A stretch of 64,000 nt of DNA from Bacteroidales bacterium (GTDB lineage Bacteria > Bacteroidota > Bacteroidia > Bacteroidales > CAIWKO01). The translations under genes and the position numbers were made by a program. How positions within the stretch are numbered: position 1 is the first letter of the stretch; each line of letters opens with the position of its first letter. The stretch covers positions 47,249-111,248 of the forward strand of contig JALOBU010000012.1 of NCBI GenBank assembly GCA_023228145.1, in the 5' to 3' direction. The notes under the pieces were generated by a model. The model ran no database searches. It was not told the DNA's origin and saw nothing but the letters and a program-made list of their open reading frames with translations. Below, in pieces: positions 28,256 to 38,222 of the stretch.

Positions 28256-29602
28256 ATGGATTTACCCAACCTACTTACAATAATTTTTTTTCTGGCTATA
28301 CTAAAACCTATAACTTCGAGGATTATTATTGCATTTATATTTCTTTTTCTTTTACTTATTTGCAGTGCGCTGATGTCTGGTTCGGAGATGGCTTTTTTTT
28401 CATTGAGCCCTAAAAAAATTGATGAATTAAAAAACAAGAAAACAAAAAACGCCCAGCATATATTCACGTTGTTGGAAAACCCTCAGAAGCTACTGGCAAC
28501 ATTGTTGATAGGAAACAATTTCATAAATATTTCTATTGTTATCATTGCCACATACATCACCGTAAATTTATTTGACCTTAGCGGTCATTATGTTTTAAGC
28601 TTTCTGCTTGAATTTATTGTAATTACTTCACTAATACTACTCTTTGGTGAAATTTTACCTAAAATTTATGCCAGCCAAAAGGCAATAAATTTTGCTCATT
28701 TTATGGCCAAGCCATTGATTATACTTGAGAAAATATTTTATCCATTGAGTTCCATTCTGGTCAAATCCACAAGCACGATAGAGAAGAAATTGTCTCAAAA
28801 AAAACAACAAATATCTTTTGACGAACTTTCTGAAGCCATCGAAATAACCTCTGACGCTAAAACACAGCAACAAGAAAGAAAAATTTTGAAGGGTATTGTA
28901 AAATTCAGTGACATAGAGGTTTCGGAGATAATGAAACCCCGAACTGATGTTGTTGCTGTTGAATATAGCACAAAATATTCCCAATTAATTAGCTTTATCA
29001 GAGAAAACGGATTTTCAAGAATTCCTGTATATCATAAAACATTTGACCACATTAAAGGTATTTTGTACATCAAAGATTTGCTTCCATATCTGGATATGAA
29101 AACCGGATTCAAGTGGCAGAATTTGATACGTCCGCCTTTTTACGTGCCCGAAAATATGAAAATAAGTGATCTGCTGGGAGAATTTAAAAGCAAAAAAATA
29201 CATTTGGCTATTGTTGTGGATGAATATGGGGGCACATCCGGTATTATTACTCTTGAAGATATTATTGAGGAAATAGTGGGAGATATTAATGACGAATATG
29301 ACGTTGAATCAGATGAGTATTTTTGCCGGAAAATTGACGATAATAACTTTATTTTTGACGGCAAAACATCGCTAAACGACCTAGCAAAAAAAATAAATAT
29401 TAATCCCAATTACTTTGAAGAAACCAAGGGAGAAGCAGATTCTCTGGCCGGATTAATACTTGAAATTACCGGGAAAATACCTCAAAATAATGATATTGTA
29501 GAATTAAAAGACCTGTTGTTCACTATAATTTCCTCAGATAACAGAAGAATAAAAAGGGTAAAAATTACTCTTAAAGCAAATGAATCCACAATTTATGAGT
29601 AA
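28256..29602 (+). CDS. gldE: Gliding-motility-associated protein GldE (CNNM/CorC-like)
   Basis: 448 aa. A CNNM/DUF21 membrane domain with three to four helices (~1-190, including LICSALMSGSEMAFFSLS) is followed by a CBS pair (~205-335, with VDEYGGTSGIITLEDIIEEIVG) and a CorC/HlyC C-terminal domain (~350-440). The architecture is that of HlyC/CorC-family transporters. Its place between ssb and gldD identifies it as GldE, which in F. johnsoniae partly compensates for GldD loss. It overlaps gldD by 8 nt, so translation is probably coupled. Confidence 0.92.
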   Translation: MDLPNLLTIIFFLAILKPITSRIIIAFIFLFLLLICSALMSGSEMAFFSLSPKKIDELKNKKTKNAQHIFTLLENPQKLLATLLIGNNFINISIVIIATYITVNLFDLSGHYVLSFLLEFIVITSLILLFGEILPKIYASQKAINFAHFMAKPLIILEKIFYPLSSILVKSTSTIEKKLSQKKQQISFDELSEAIEITSDAKTQQQERKILKGIVKFSDIEVSEIMKPRTDVVAVEYSTKYSQLISFIRENGFSRIPVYHKTFDHIKGILYIKDLLPYLDMKTGFKWQNLIRPPFYVPENMKISDLLGEFKSKKIHLAIVVDEYGGTSGIITLEDIIEEIVGDINDEYDVESDEYFCRKIDDNNFIFDGKTSLNDLAKKININPNYFEETKGEADSLAGLILEITGKIPQNNDIVELKDLLFTIISSDNRRIKRVKITLKANESTIYE

Positions 29603-30173
29603 GAAGTTCATAATAATAATTACCTTTCTATTCTTAATTGCTTGCGACAATAATAATTATGTCCCGAAACCAAAAGGATATTTCAGAATTGATTTGCCAA
29701 AAAAACAGTATGTGGCTTTTGACAGTATATGCCCTTATACATTTGAGCGACCTGTATATTCAACAATAAAACCTGACAGAAGAGATAATGCTGAACCGTT
29801 TTGGATTAATTTAGATTTCCGACAGTTTAACGGAATGCTTCACCTAAGCTATAAAAAGGTAATATCAGATAACGACCTCTACCAATATTTTGAAGACACG
29901 CGCATGTTTGTGAACAAACATATTGCCAAAGCTGATAATATTGAACCTTCTTATTATGAAAACGACACAAACAAAGTGTATGGAATCATATATGACATTT
30001 CCGGTGTTGGAGTTGCATCCACATTTCAGTTCGGGGTTACCGACAGCACTAAGCATTTCCTGAGAGGCGCTTTATATTTTAACGTACTTCCTAACAACGA
30101 TTCTCTTGCACCTGTGATTAATTTTATCAAAGAAGATGTGCATCATCTTATCCAGACATTGAGATGGAAGTAG
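29595..30173 (+). CDS. gldD: Gliding-motility lipoprotein GldD
   Basis: 192 aa. The signal peptide and lipobox MSKKFIIIITFLFLIAC give Cys17 as lipid anchor. The body has the GldD hallmarks YVPKPKGYFRIDLPKKQY and FNGMLHLSYK, and ends HHLIQTLRWK. GldD is needed for gliding and chitin use in flavobacteria and is widespread in species with T9SS. ATG 29595 is preferred over the in-frame ATG at 29580 because it begins the signal peptide directly; both lie within gldE. Confidence 0.93.
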   Translation: MSKKFIIIITFLFLIACDNNNYVPKPKGYFRIDLPKKQYVAFDSICPYTFERPVYSTIKPDRRDNAEPFWINLDFRQFNGMLHLSYKKVISDNDLYQYFEDTRMFVNKHIAKADNIEPSYYENDTNKVYGIIYDISGVGVASTFQFGVTDSTKHFLRGALYFNVLPNNDSLAPVINFIKEDVHHLIQTLRWK

Positions 30174-30180
30174 GTAGTAT

Positions 30181-30951
30181 TTAGTTTTCAAGAAAGCTGT
30201 TTACTTGTTGAATAAATTCCTTTGGAGCATCTGCATGTACCCAATGCCCTGCGTTTTTTACAGTAATAATTTTTGCATCTGGAAAATAGCGTGAAATTTC
30301 CTGTTCATCTTCAGAAACAATAAAATCGGATAATTCACCTTTTAAAAACATTACAGGTTTTTTAAATGTGTTTTTTTCAATAATCGGACACATGAGTGTT
30401 TCAATATTGGATTTTATTACCGGAAAATTTAATTTCCATTCGTAATAACCCTTATCTGTTTTTTTAATATTCTTCAATAATAAATTGACAACTTTTTTAT
30501 CCCATATAAAGTGTGAAATTTTTTTTTCAATCTGAGAAAAAGTTTTAAGCATCGAGAAATCTATGCGGGTCATAACTTCCAGTAAGTTTGTTATGTTTTT
30601 ATTCCCGGTATATTTCCGTGGTGCAATATCAACTACTATCAGTTTTTCTATTATTTCAGGATATTGTAATGCTAAGGAAATGGCTATCCTACCACCAAGA
30701 GAATGCCCTATTACAAATGCAGAAGAAATCCCAAGCCGCTGAAACAATTTATTAATATCTTCTGCCATAACATTAATGTTAAAATCAATGCTATGCGGCG
30801 AATTGCCATGATTGCGAAGGTCGGGCAAAATCACTTTGAATTTTTCTGCAAAAACTTTAGCAATTGTAATCCAATTGTCGGACATTCCAAATAGGCCGTG
30901 AATAATGACTAATGGAGTTCCTTCCCCAAGGGTTCTGTAAAAAAGTTTCAT
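30181..30951 (-). CDS. Alpha/beta-hydrolase, YbfF-like esterase type
   Basis: 256 aa. Oxyanion region HGLFGMSDNW (18-27), DLRNHGNS (44-51), nucleophile Ser84 in IGHSLGGRIA, then the acid in LKGELSDFIV and the base in NAGHWVHAD. This is a complete catalytic triad in the order of the YbfF/MenH-like esterases. The substrate is not known. The gene ends 3 nt before the upstream PhoH gene's stop codon region begins, suggesting one transcript. It is convergent with gldD. Confidence 0.88.
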   Translation of the reverse strand: MKLFYRTLGEGTPLVIIHGLFGMSDNWITIAKVFAEKFKVILPDLRNHGNSPHSIDFNINVMAEDINKLFQRLGISSAFVIGHSLGGRIAISLALQYPEIIEKLIVVDIAPRKYTGNKNITNLLEVMTRIDFSMLKTFSQIEKKISHFIWDKKVVNLLLKNIKKTDKGYYEWKLNFPVIKSNIETLMCPIIEKNTFKKPVMFLKGELSDFIVSEDEQEISRYFPDAKIITVKNAGHWVHADAPKEFIQQVNSFLEN

Positions 30952-30954
30952 ATT

Positions 30955-32310
30955 CTACAACAATTCGCCGGCAAGGTTTGCCAATTCGGAGCGTTCACCC
31001 TTTTCAAGTTGCACATGCGCATAAATCGGGTGATGTTTAATTTTATCAATAAGCACCGAAAGCCCATTACTTTCTGAATCAAGATAAGGGGTGTCTATCT
31101 GAAAAATATCTCCTGTGAAAACAATCTTAGTATTTTCTCCTGCGCGTGTAATGATGGTTTTTACTTCGTGAGGTGTGAGATTCTGGGCTTCATCAATGAT
31201 AAAGAAAATATTTGAAAGGCTTCTGCCGCGAATATATGCCAAAGGTGTAATAACAAGTTTTTCCTTTTCAACAGCATCCGTTATGTTTTTATATTCCTTG
31301 TCTCTTTCATCAAACTGGTTTTGTATCATTTTTAAATTATCAAATAACGGTTCCATATACGGATTAACCTTTGATTTGATGTCTCCCGGCAAGTAACCGA
31401 TATCTTTATTGCTCAGCGGAACAATGGGCCTTGCCATATAAATCTGTTTGAAATCCCTTTTCTGCTCAAGCGCACCGGCCAGAGCGAGCAATGTTTTTCC
31501 TGTTCCAGCAACACCTTGTAAAGTCACAAGTTTAACGGCAGGGTTTAATATTGCATGTAAAGCAAAAACCTGTTCGGCATTACGGGGCGTTATTCTGAAA
31601 GCTGAACGCTTCTCAATGCGTTCTATTAATCCGTTAACGGGATTAAAAAATGTCAGGGCCGAACTTCTTGTGTTTTTTAATATAAAGTAATGGTTTGGGA
31701 TGGGGGTTTTCAATCCTATATCTTCCGGCAGGCAAAATCCTTCGGTGTAAATTTTATCAATCACTGTTCCGGGAAGATTTTCTATTAGTGTTTTTCCTGT
31801 ATAAAGGGATTCGATATCTTTTATTTTCCCAGTCTCAAAATCTTCGGCAACAATATTCAGAGATTTTGCTTTCAGACGCAGGTTGATATCCTTAGTAACC
31901 AATATGACTTTTTTGTCGGGATATTTGCGGATAAGCGATAGCGTTGAATTTAATATCCTGTGGTCCGGTTTGTCTTCGCCTAGTATTTTGCACGCATCAG
32001 GTTCACCCTTTCCATTTATGACAACGATAAATTTTCCGCAATTTTTAAAATCAAGCGGTATCCAATCCTGCAATGTAAAATCAGCAGAAAGCGTGTCTAT
32101 AATACGTATAAATTCTCTCGCTTCAAAATTTTTAATGTCGTTGCCTTTTTTAAAATTATCCAGTTCTTCAAGTACAGTAATAGGGATGGCAACATCATTG
32201 TTTTCGAAACTTCTTATGGCATTGTGATTGTAAAGAATTACAGAGGTGTCAAGGACAAATATTTTCTTTTCTTTACCTGCTTGTTTTTTGGGCATAGAAC
32301 TCTGATGCAT
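30955..32310 (-). CDS. PIN-domain/PhoH-family ATPase
   Basis: 451 aa from ATG 32310. An N-terminal PIN nuclease-like domain (FVLDTSVILYNHN, then acidic residues around EELDNFKKG and VTKDINLRLKAK) is joined to a PhoH ATPase with Walker A GVAGTGKT at 266-273 and Walker B FFIIDEAQNL. These fusions are thought to act in RNA metabolism as helicase plus nuclease. An in-frame TTG at 32325 lies inside the -7 box and is rejected; ATG 32295 (MPKKQ) is an alternative start. Confidence 0.9.
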   Translation of the reverse strand: MHQSSMPKKQAGKEKKIFVLDTSVILYNHNAIRSFENNDVAIPITVLEELDNFKKGNDIKNFEAREFIRIIDTLSADFTLQDWIPLDFKNCGKFIVVINGKGEPDACKILGEDKPDHRILNSTLSLIRKYPDKKVILVTKDINLRLKAKSLNIVAEDFETGKIKDIESLYTGKTLIENLPGTVIDKIYTEGFCLPEDIGLKTPIPNHYFILKNTRSSALTFFNPVNGLIERIEKRSAFRITPRNAEQVFALHAILNPAVKLVTLQGVAGTGKTLLALAGALEQKRDFKQIYMARPIVPLSNKDIGYLPGDIKSKVNPYMEPLFDNLKMIQNQFDERDKEYKNITDAVEKEKLVITPLAYIRGRSLSNIFFIIDEAQNLTPHEVKTIITRAGENTKIVFTGDIFQIDTPYLDSESNGLSVLIDKIKHHPIYAHVQLEKGERSELANLAGELL

Positions 32311-32322
32311 TAAAATGGTTTG

Positions 32323-32330
32323 CAAAAATA
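32323..32330 (-). promoter_or_regulatory. -7 promoter box of the PIN-PhoH gene
   Basis: On the minus strand TATTTTTG, a full match to TAnnTTTG, 12 nt before ATG 32310. No clear -33 TTG. Confidence 0.55.
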
Positions 32331-32470
32331 CTTCTTTAAATCTTTATTTTTTTTAATGCTGAGCAGAGTTACTCACATAGCGCCGTTAATAAAAAAATTT
32401 ACTAAATTTCTCCAAAAAACTTTATTAATAAAATTCCATTTAAATCTGATATAAGAGAGCAACTTGTTGA

Positions 32471-32863
32471 TTATTTGAGTTTTTCCCGAGGGTCTTTTCT
32501 TAGGTCAACCAGCCATCGGCCTTTTTGTTTCAGCAGATACACTTTTTGAATCCCACCGTCATAAGTTTTATAATTACAAATGGCTTCCCGGCCATTAATA
32601 ACACAGTCAACAAATTCTGATTTATTATCCATAAGAAGGATTTTGTCTCCACCACCCATATTTGATAAGGTTTCAATAAATTTTACAATTTTGATAGTAT
32701 GTTCTGTACCAAGTTCTTTTGCCTTGTCAAACTCATTATTATTCAAATGTTTAAAAAACAATTCTGAAGTTTTTTCGGGAGTGAGGCGCCTTCCGTTCTG
32801 ACCTGTTTTACAAGCAAAACCAATAAAAATCAATAACACAAATAAGCTATTTTTTGCTGTCAT
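32471..32863 (-). CDS. Small lipoprotein, DUF4878-like
   Basis: 130 aa. Lipobox at residues 15-18 (GFAC) with Cys18 lipidated. The body has LTPEKTSELFFKHLNNNEFDKAKELGTE, typical of the NTF2-like DUF4878 family, and ends with a KGRWLVDLRKDP strand. It is a clear paralogue of the upstream gene (same length of core, same EFDKAK/EYDKAK and WLVDLKK motifs) and overlaps it by 17 nt. Function unknown. Confidence 0.8.
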   Translation of the reverse strand: MTAKNSLFVLLIFIGFACKTGQNGRRLTPEKTSELFFKHLNNNEFDKAKELGTEHTIKIVKFIETLSNMGGGDKILLMDNKSEFVDCVINGREAICNYKTYDGGIQKVYLLKQKGRWLVDLRKDPREKLK

Positions 32864-33305
32864 CAGTTTTTTGATGTTTTAAGAAATCATTAACCATTTT
32901 AGTTTTATCCTTAGGGACTTTAGCTTCTTTTTTCAGGTCAACGAGCCATTTATCGTAAACTTTAATAAGTAAGAGTTCATTTTTAATATTGTTAGCCAGG
33001 TAATTACAATATGCTGTGTCGCCCTTTTGTTCACAATCAAGCAAAACAACTTTAGTATCCATAGGTAATTTATCCTGGCCGCTCACTGCCTGCAGTTGGT
33101 CCATAAAATCAACAATTTGTCTTGTTTTGGTCGTACCATATATCTTTGCCTTGTCATATTCCTGATTATAAAAATGTTTAAGAAAACGATTAGCAACTTT
33201 TTTTGGATTTTTTGAACGCGAAACATCAAATAATGCGCAAGATGAAACGGCAAAATACAATAATATAATGACGACTAATTTAACAGAACTACGAGCAGGT
33301 GCCAT
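32847..33305 (-). CDS. Small lipoprotein, DUF4878-like paralogue
   Basis: 152 aa. Lipobox VSSC with Cys23. Motifs KVANRFLKHFYNQEYDKAK and KVYDKWLVDLKKEA align with the downstream paralogue, so the pair arose by tandem duplication. An added Lys-rich tail (~130-152) is unique to this copy. The family has an NTF2-like fold without known enzymatic role. It is divergent from dnaG with 64 nt between the starts. Confidence 0.8.
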   Translation of the reverse strand: MAPARSSVKLVVIILLYFAVSSCALFDVSRSKNPKKVANRFLKHFYNQEYDKAKIYGTTKTRQIVDFMDQLQAVSGQDKLPMDTKVVLLDCEQKGDTAYCNYLANNIKNELLLIKVYDKWLVDLKKEAKVPKDKTKMVNDFLKHQKTDDSKK

Positions 33306-33369
33306 GGTAATTTTATGAAGGCTTAAAATTAGTATTTTTTCGTAAATTAGCCATGTTTTTCGGGAAGAA

Positions 33370-35355
33370 ATGATAAGAAAAGAGACTATTCAAAACATTT
33401 TAGATGCAGCAAAGATCGAAGAAGTTGTTTCCGATTTTGTTTCATTAAAAAGGCGCGGTGCAAATTATGTAGGGCTATGTCCCTTTCATAATGAAAAAAC
33501 TCCTTCTTTTACTGTATCCCCGGCCAAAGGTTTTTATTACTGTTTTGGTTGCAGTAAGGGTGGCGGAGCTGTTGATTTTATCATGACCCATGAACATTTA
33601 AGTTATCCCGATGCACTGAAATATCTTGCTGAAAAATACCACATTGAAATTGTTGACGAAGTTCAGACCGAGGAAGAAAGACAGATGCAGTCTGAACTTG
33701 AAAGCCTTTACAACCTTGTTGCTTACGCTCAGAAACACTTCACCAACAACCTCTACAATACAGAGGAAGGCCTTTCTGTGGGTATGTCATATTTTAATGA
33801 AAGAGGTTTTAACCAGACCATCATTAAAAAATTTCAATTGGGCTATTCACCAGCAGCCTGGGATAACCTGACAAAAAAAGCCCTTGAGAATGGCTACAAA
33901 ATACAATATCTTGAAAAGACAGGCCTTTCTATTAAAAAGGAAGACGGAACTTATTATGACCGTTTCCGGGAAAGGGTTATATTTCCTGTTCACAACCTGA
34001 CAGGCAGGGTTATCGGCTTCACAGCAAGAATACTGACATCGGACAAAAACAAACCTAAGTACATTAATTCGCCGGAGTCAGACATATACAATAAAGGCAA
34101 AACACTATACGGAATATTTTTCGCCAAGCAAGCTTTAGTTTCTAATGATAACTGCCTTCTTGTTGAAGGCAATACAGATGTCATATCCCTTTTTCAATCC
34201 GGTATTGAAAATGTTGTAGCTTCATCAGGGACTTCGCTCACAACAGAGCAAATCAGACTTATTAAAAAATTTACTAACAACATCACGATAATATATGACG
34301 GGGATGAAGCCGGGCAAAAAGCTTCTCTGAGAGGTACCGATATGATAATTGAGGAGGGCATGAATGTCAGGATAGTGATTTTACCCCAGGGCGAAGATCC
34401 GGATTCCTTTGCAAGAAAAACGGATGCCATACAGATAAAAAAATTTATTAAAGAAAATTCCGCAAATTTTATTTTGTTTAAAACCAAACTTTTACTTGAT
34501 GAAGCTAAAACAGACCCAATAAAAAGAGCAGAACTAATTAAAGAAATAGTTAGAACCATATCACTCATTCCCGAACCGATTCATCGAAGCGTTTACATTA
34601 AGGAATGTGGAGACCTGATGCAGATATCAGAGCAATCTTTGATTAACGAGCTTAACAAACATCTGAGAAAAAAATTAAAGAAAAATATTTCTCAATCCGA
34701 AACACATAACGAAGAAGAACTTGTACCTCCCGAAACCATTGAATACAAAACTGAAAAACAATTTCTGCCTGACAAGGACGATTTGTCTTCTCTTGAAAGA
34801 TACCTGATGTGGATTATTCTGAATTTTGGTGATGAAAATATGCTTGTTGAAACAAACAATGATGGGGTTAAAGAAATAATTTCAAAAAAAGCTATCTTGT
34901 TTATTTCGCAAATACTTAAAAAAAATAAATTTTATTTTCATGAAAAAATACTTCAGAGCATATACGATGAGTATATTCATATTATGATTACTACTGGGCA
35001 TTCCGATATTCTACATTTCATCAACCATAAAAACCTTGAATTTTCAAAAACCGTTATCAGCATTCTGAGCCGCAAATACGAACTAAGCAAATACTGGGAA
35101 GAAAAATATAAAATATATACACCCAGGCATGAAGACGATGACAGGAATGTATTGGTCAATGACATCTCAAATACTATTAATTCTATAAACCTTCATCTGA
35201 TAACAAAAGAAATTTCTGATATAAAAAATGAAATAAAAAAACTGCAGAAGGAAAATTCTGAAAATCCGGAAATACTTATTTTGCTTGAGAAACTCAAAGA
35301 AAGGCAATCAACCCGGGCAGAAATATCGAAGAGTCTTGGGAGGGTGATAAACTAA
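33370..35355 (+). CDS. dnaG: DNA primase
   Basis: 661 aa. CHC2 zinc finger with Cys37, His40, Cys58 and Cys61 (CPFHNEKTPSF ... YYCFGC); catalytic TOPRIM core with LLVEGNTDVISLFQ and IIYDGDEAGQKAS; C-terminal helicase-binding region with long helices and a coiled-coil-like KNEIKKLQKENSE near the end. It makes RNA primers at the replication fork. asnB follows 10 nt downstream, perhaps on the same transcript. Confidence 0.96.
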   Translation: MIRKETIQNILDAAKIEEVVSDFVSLKRRGANYVGLCPFHNEKTPSFTVSPAKGFYYCFGCSKGGGAVDFIMTHEHLSYPDALKYLAEKYHIEIVDEVQTEEERQMQSELESLYNLVAYAQKHFTNNLYNTEEGLSVGMSYFNERGFNQTIIKKFQLGYSPAAWDNLTKKALENGYKIQYLEKTGLSIKKEDGTYYDRFRERVIFPVHNLTGRVIGFTARILTSDKNKPKYINSPESDIYNKGKTLYGIFFAKQALVSNDNCLLVEGNTDVISLFQSGIENVVASSGTSLTTEQIRLIKKFTNNITIIYDGDEAGQKASLRGTDMIIEEGMNVRIVILPQGEDPDSFARKTDAIQIKKFIKENSANFILFKTKLLLDEAKTDPIKRAELIKEIVRTISLIPEPIHRSVYIKECGDLMQISEQSLINELNKHLRKKLKKNISQSETHNEEELVPPETIEYKTEKQFLPDKDDLSSLERYLMWIILNFGDENMLVETNNDGVKEIISKKAILFISQILKKNKFYFHEKILQSIYDEYIHIMITTGHSDILHFINHKNLEFSKTVISILSRKYELSKYWEEKYKIYTPRHEDDDRNVLVNDISNTINSINLHLITKEISDIKNEIKKLQKENSENPEILILLEKLKERQSTRAEISKSLGRVIN

Positions 35356-35365
35356 TACGACAAGT

Positions 35366-37228
35366 ATGTGTGGAATAGCCGGTTTTTATTCAGAACAAAA
35401 CATTTTTTCAAACGAAGATTTGGTGAAGATGACGCAACGTCTGCAGCACCGCGGGCCGGACGCTTCCGGACATTTTTTTGACGGTTATATAGGATTAGGG
35501 CACAGGCGATTAAGTATTATAGACCTAAGTGAAGCAGCCAATCAACCTATGCTTTCCCACGATAATAATTTTGTAATAGCATACAATGGAGAAACATATA
35601 ACTTCCGTGAAATCAGAGAAGAAATATTGAAACAACGCACTATCAAATTCCAGACATCCTCAGATACAGAAGTAATTCTTGAAGCTTTTGCATTATGGGG
35701 AGTTTCTTTTGTAAATAAACTTAACGGAATGTTTGCTATTGCCATATTTAATAAAGCAGAAAAAAAATTATATTTATTTCGGGACAGGATTGGCATTAAA
35801 CCCTTATATTATTTTTTTGACGGGCATAATTTTGCGTTTGCTTCTGAGATTAAATCTCTTCTGACAAGTCCCTTTATAAAAAAATCAGTTAAGATTAACC
35901 GCTCCTCAATCAACGAATTTCTTTACCTTGGTTACATACCGGAACCACATACCATTTATGATAAAATATATAAATTTCCCTCAGCTTCTCATGCAGTTGT
36001 GAATAGCGAAGGAATATTTATTTCATCTTACTGGAATATTGAAGAAAAAATAGAAGGTGATTTATTTAGCGATGAAACCCAGGCTAAAAACAAATTGAAA
36101 ACTCTGCTTGAGAATTCTGTAAAATACCGTTTAATTAGCGATGTGCCGTTTGGTACTTTCTTAAGCGGAGGCGTTGATTCAAGCCTTGTTACTGCAATTG
36201 CTCAGAGCGTTAGCTCCAAACCCGTTAACACTTTTTCCATACGCTTTGAAGATTCAAAATACAATGAAAGTGCTTATGCTCAAAAGGTTGCTGACTATCT
36301 TGGCACCCGGCATCATGAATTTAAGGTTACAGAAAAAGATGCAATTGCATTAATTCCTGAATTAATCGATGTATATGATGAACCTTTTTCTGACTCGTCG
36401 GCCATACCTACTATGTTAGTTTCAAAATTGGCGCGTAAATACGTTACCATGACTTTATCGGGAGATGGAGGAGATGAATTGTTCATGGGTTATGGAGCAT
36501 ACAACTGGGCAAGACGTATGCAAAATCCTTTTTATCGGGCTTTTCATAAGCCCATTTACTTTAGTTTATCAATGCTTGGTGACAGATACCGGCGTGCTGC
36601 CCATATTTTTGATTACCCGGGCTATTCAAAAATAAAAAGCCATATTTTTTCACAGGAGCAATACCTTTTCAAGTGCAATGAAATATTTAAGCTTCTGCAT
36701 CCGGATTTCAGGCAAGAAATATTGCTATCCGAAGATCTTAAATCAACAAGTATTTCAGCCAGTGAAGCACAAGCTCTGTTTGATTTGAAATATTATCTGA
36801 AAGACGATTTGTTAGTAAAAGTTGACAGGGCCTCAATGAAATATTCCCTTGAAACCCGTGTTCCTCTGCTTGATTACAGAATCGTAGAATTTGCATTTAA
36901 CCTCTCAGAAAAACTTAAAATAAAAGGAACTACACAGAAATACCTGCTGAAAGAAGTTTTATATGATTACATCCCCAGACAATACTTCGACAGGCCCAAA
37001 TGGGGATTCGCCATTCCGTTAAAAAAGTGGCTTAAAAATGAATTAAAATACCTTATTGACGAACATCTTTCAGAAAGCATAATCAAAAAACACAACATTT
37101 GTAATTTCAGGAAGGTTGAAGAACTTAAAGATTGCTTTTTAAATAAGGGTTATGATTATATTTATAACCGGCTCTGGCTGCTTATTGTCTTACATAGGTT
37201 TTTTGACAGAAAAATATCTGACAATTGA
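35366..37228 (+). CDS. asnB: Glutamine-hydrolysing asparagine synthase
   Basis: 620 aa. Cys2 (MCGIAGFYS) is the glutaminase nucleophile. The N-terminal Ntn domain (to ~210, RGPDASG and YNGETYNFREI) is followed by the synthetase domain with the PP-loop SGGVDSS at 267-273 and LSGDGGDELFMGY. It makes Asn from Asp, Gln and ATP. Forms of this length in Bacteroidota often sit in polysaccharide clusters, where they may amidate sugars, but here the neighbours are dnaG and pgk, so ordinary Asn synthesis is as likely. Confidence 0.92.
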   Translation: MCGIAGFYSEQNIFSNEDLVKMTQRLQHRGPDASGHFFDGYIGLGHRRLSIIDLSEAANQPMLSHDNNFVIAYNGETYNFREIREEILKQRTIKFQTSSDTEVILEAFALWGVSFVNKLNGMFAIAIFNKAEKKLYLFRDRIGIKPLYYFFDGHNFAFASEIKSLLTSPFIKKSVKINRSSINEFLYLGYIPEPHTIYDKIYKFPSASHAVVNSEGIFISSYWNIEEKIEGDLFSDETQAKNKLKTLLENSVKYRLISDVPFGTFLSGGVDSSLVTAIAQSVSSKPVNTFSIRFEDSKYNESAYAQKVADYLGTRHHEFKVTEKDAIALIPELIDVYDEPFSDSSAIPTMLVSKLARKYVTMTLSGDGGDELFMGYGAYNWARRMQNPFYRAFHKPIYFSLSMLGDRYRRAAHIFDYPGYSKIKSHIFSQEQYLFKCNEIFKLLHPDFRQEILLSEDLKSTSISASEAQALFDLKYYLKDDLLVKVDRASMKYSLETRVPLLDYRIVEFAFNLSEKLKIKGTTQKYLLKEVLYDYIPRQYFDRPKWGFAIPLKKWLKNELKYLIDEHLSESIIKKHNICNFRKVEELKDCFLNKGYDYIYNRLWLLIVLHRFFDRKISDN

Positions 37229-37280
37229 TTTTATAAAGTACTTTTTTGTCTGCGGATTCTTTAAAAAACAAAATGTTCCA

Positions 37281-38072
37281 TCACTGTATAGTAAAATTAT
37301 CCCAATCCACTCCCACATTATATTTTTCCCTGTATTGAGTTAATTCGTTTTTACTTAATGTAATAGTTTTAATTCCTTCTTCATAATCATCAAAATTACC
37401 TATGATTTCTCCTCTGGGGTTTACAATCATTGAATTTCCTGAATATTTAATCTTTCTGCCGTCTTCTCCAATACGATTTAAGCCTATAACATAAGCAAGG
37501 TTTTCAATGGCGCGTGCTTTCAGCAAAATCTCCCAATGATGTTTACGGGCTTCAGGCCAATTGGCAATATAAATCAGGATATCATATTCAAACTTTCCGG
37601 TAGTATAAGTATTTTTTGCCCAAACAGGGAATCGCAGGTCATAACAGATTAATGGACAAATACGAAAATCATTCACTATAAAAACATGTTTTTGTTTCCC
37701 GGAGCTAAAATAATTATGTTCGTTGCCAAAACGAAACAGGTGACGCTTGTCATAAACATGATATTTCCCATCAGTTTGCATCCACACCAGGCGATTATAA
37801 CATTTACTTCCATCATCAAAAATAAAACTTCCCGCAATCACAGATTTGTATTTCATTGTTTGATGCCTCAACCAACTTACTGTCGGCCCATCCATATTTT
37901 CAGAAAAATCCTCAATATTCGTAGTAAAGCCTGTGCTAAACATTTCCGGGAGCAAAATTATATCCTGGTGGTTTTCAATTTGGTCAAATATTTTATTTAA
38001 TTTTTTATAATTTTTTTCTCGTTGCTCCCATATAAGGTCATACTGGACAAGAGTTACTTTTATATCTTTCAT
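37281..38072 (-). CDS. Nitrilase-superfamily amidohydrolase, omega-amidase-like (YafV type)
   Basis: 263 aa. The Glu-Lys-Cys triad is complete: Glu43 in LPEMFSTGF, Lys109 in YDKRHLF and Cys143 in LICYDLRFP. FSTGFT and DKRHLFRFGNE are typical of the omega-amidases, which hydrolyse alpha-ketoglutaramate or ketosuccinamate in repair of transamination by-products. The neighbouring asparagine synthase gene (a glutamine/asparagine context) fits but is on the opposite strand. The gene is convergent with asnB. Confidence 0.87.
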   Translation of the reverse strand: MKDIKVTLVQYDLIWEQREKNYKKLNKIFDQIENHQDIILLPEMFSTGFTTNIEDFSENMDGPTVSWLRHQTMKYKSVIAGSFIFDDGSKCYNRLVWMQTDGKYHVYDKRHLFRFGNEHNYFSSGKQKHVFIVNDFRICPLICYDLRFPVWAKNTYTTGKFEYDILIYIANWPEARKHHWEILLKARAIENLAYVIGLNRIGEDGRKIKYSGNSMIVNPRGEIIGNFDDYEEGIKTITLSKNELTQYREKYNVGVDWDNFTIQ

Positions 38073-38222
38073 AATTCTGCAATTATTTATTTAAGTTCCC
38101 GCTTTTGTTCAAATTGAGCATAATTAAAGATAATCCCAGATACCAATTTTGATGATTACTTGATTAATAATACAAATTTAAAGTTTTTATAAAAGGAATT
38201 ATTTAAAAAAAATGAATTCCTT

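Noticed and set aside
32311..32325. TTG start for the PIN-PhoH gene
   Set aside because: It sits within the minus-strand TATTTTTG -7 box.
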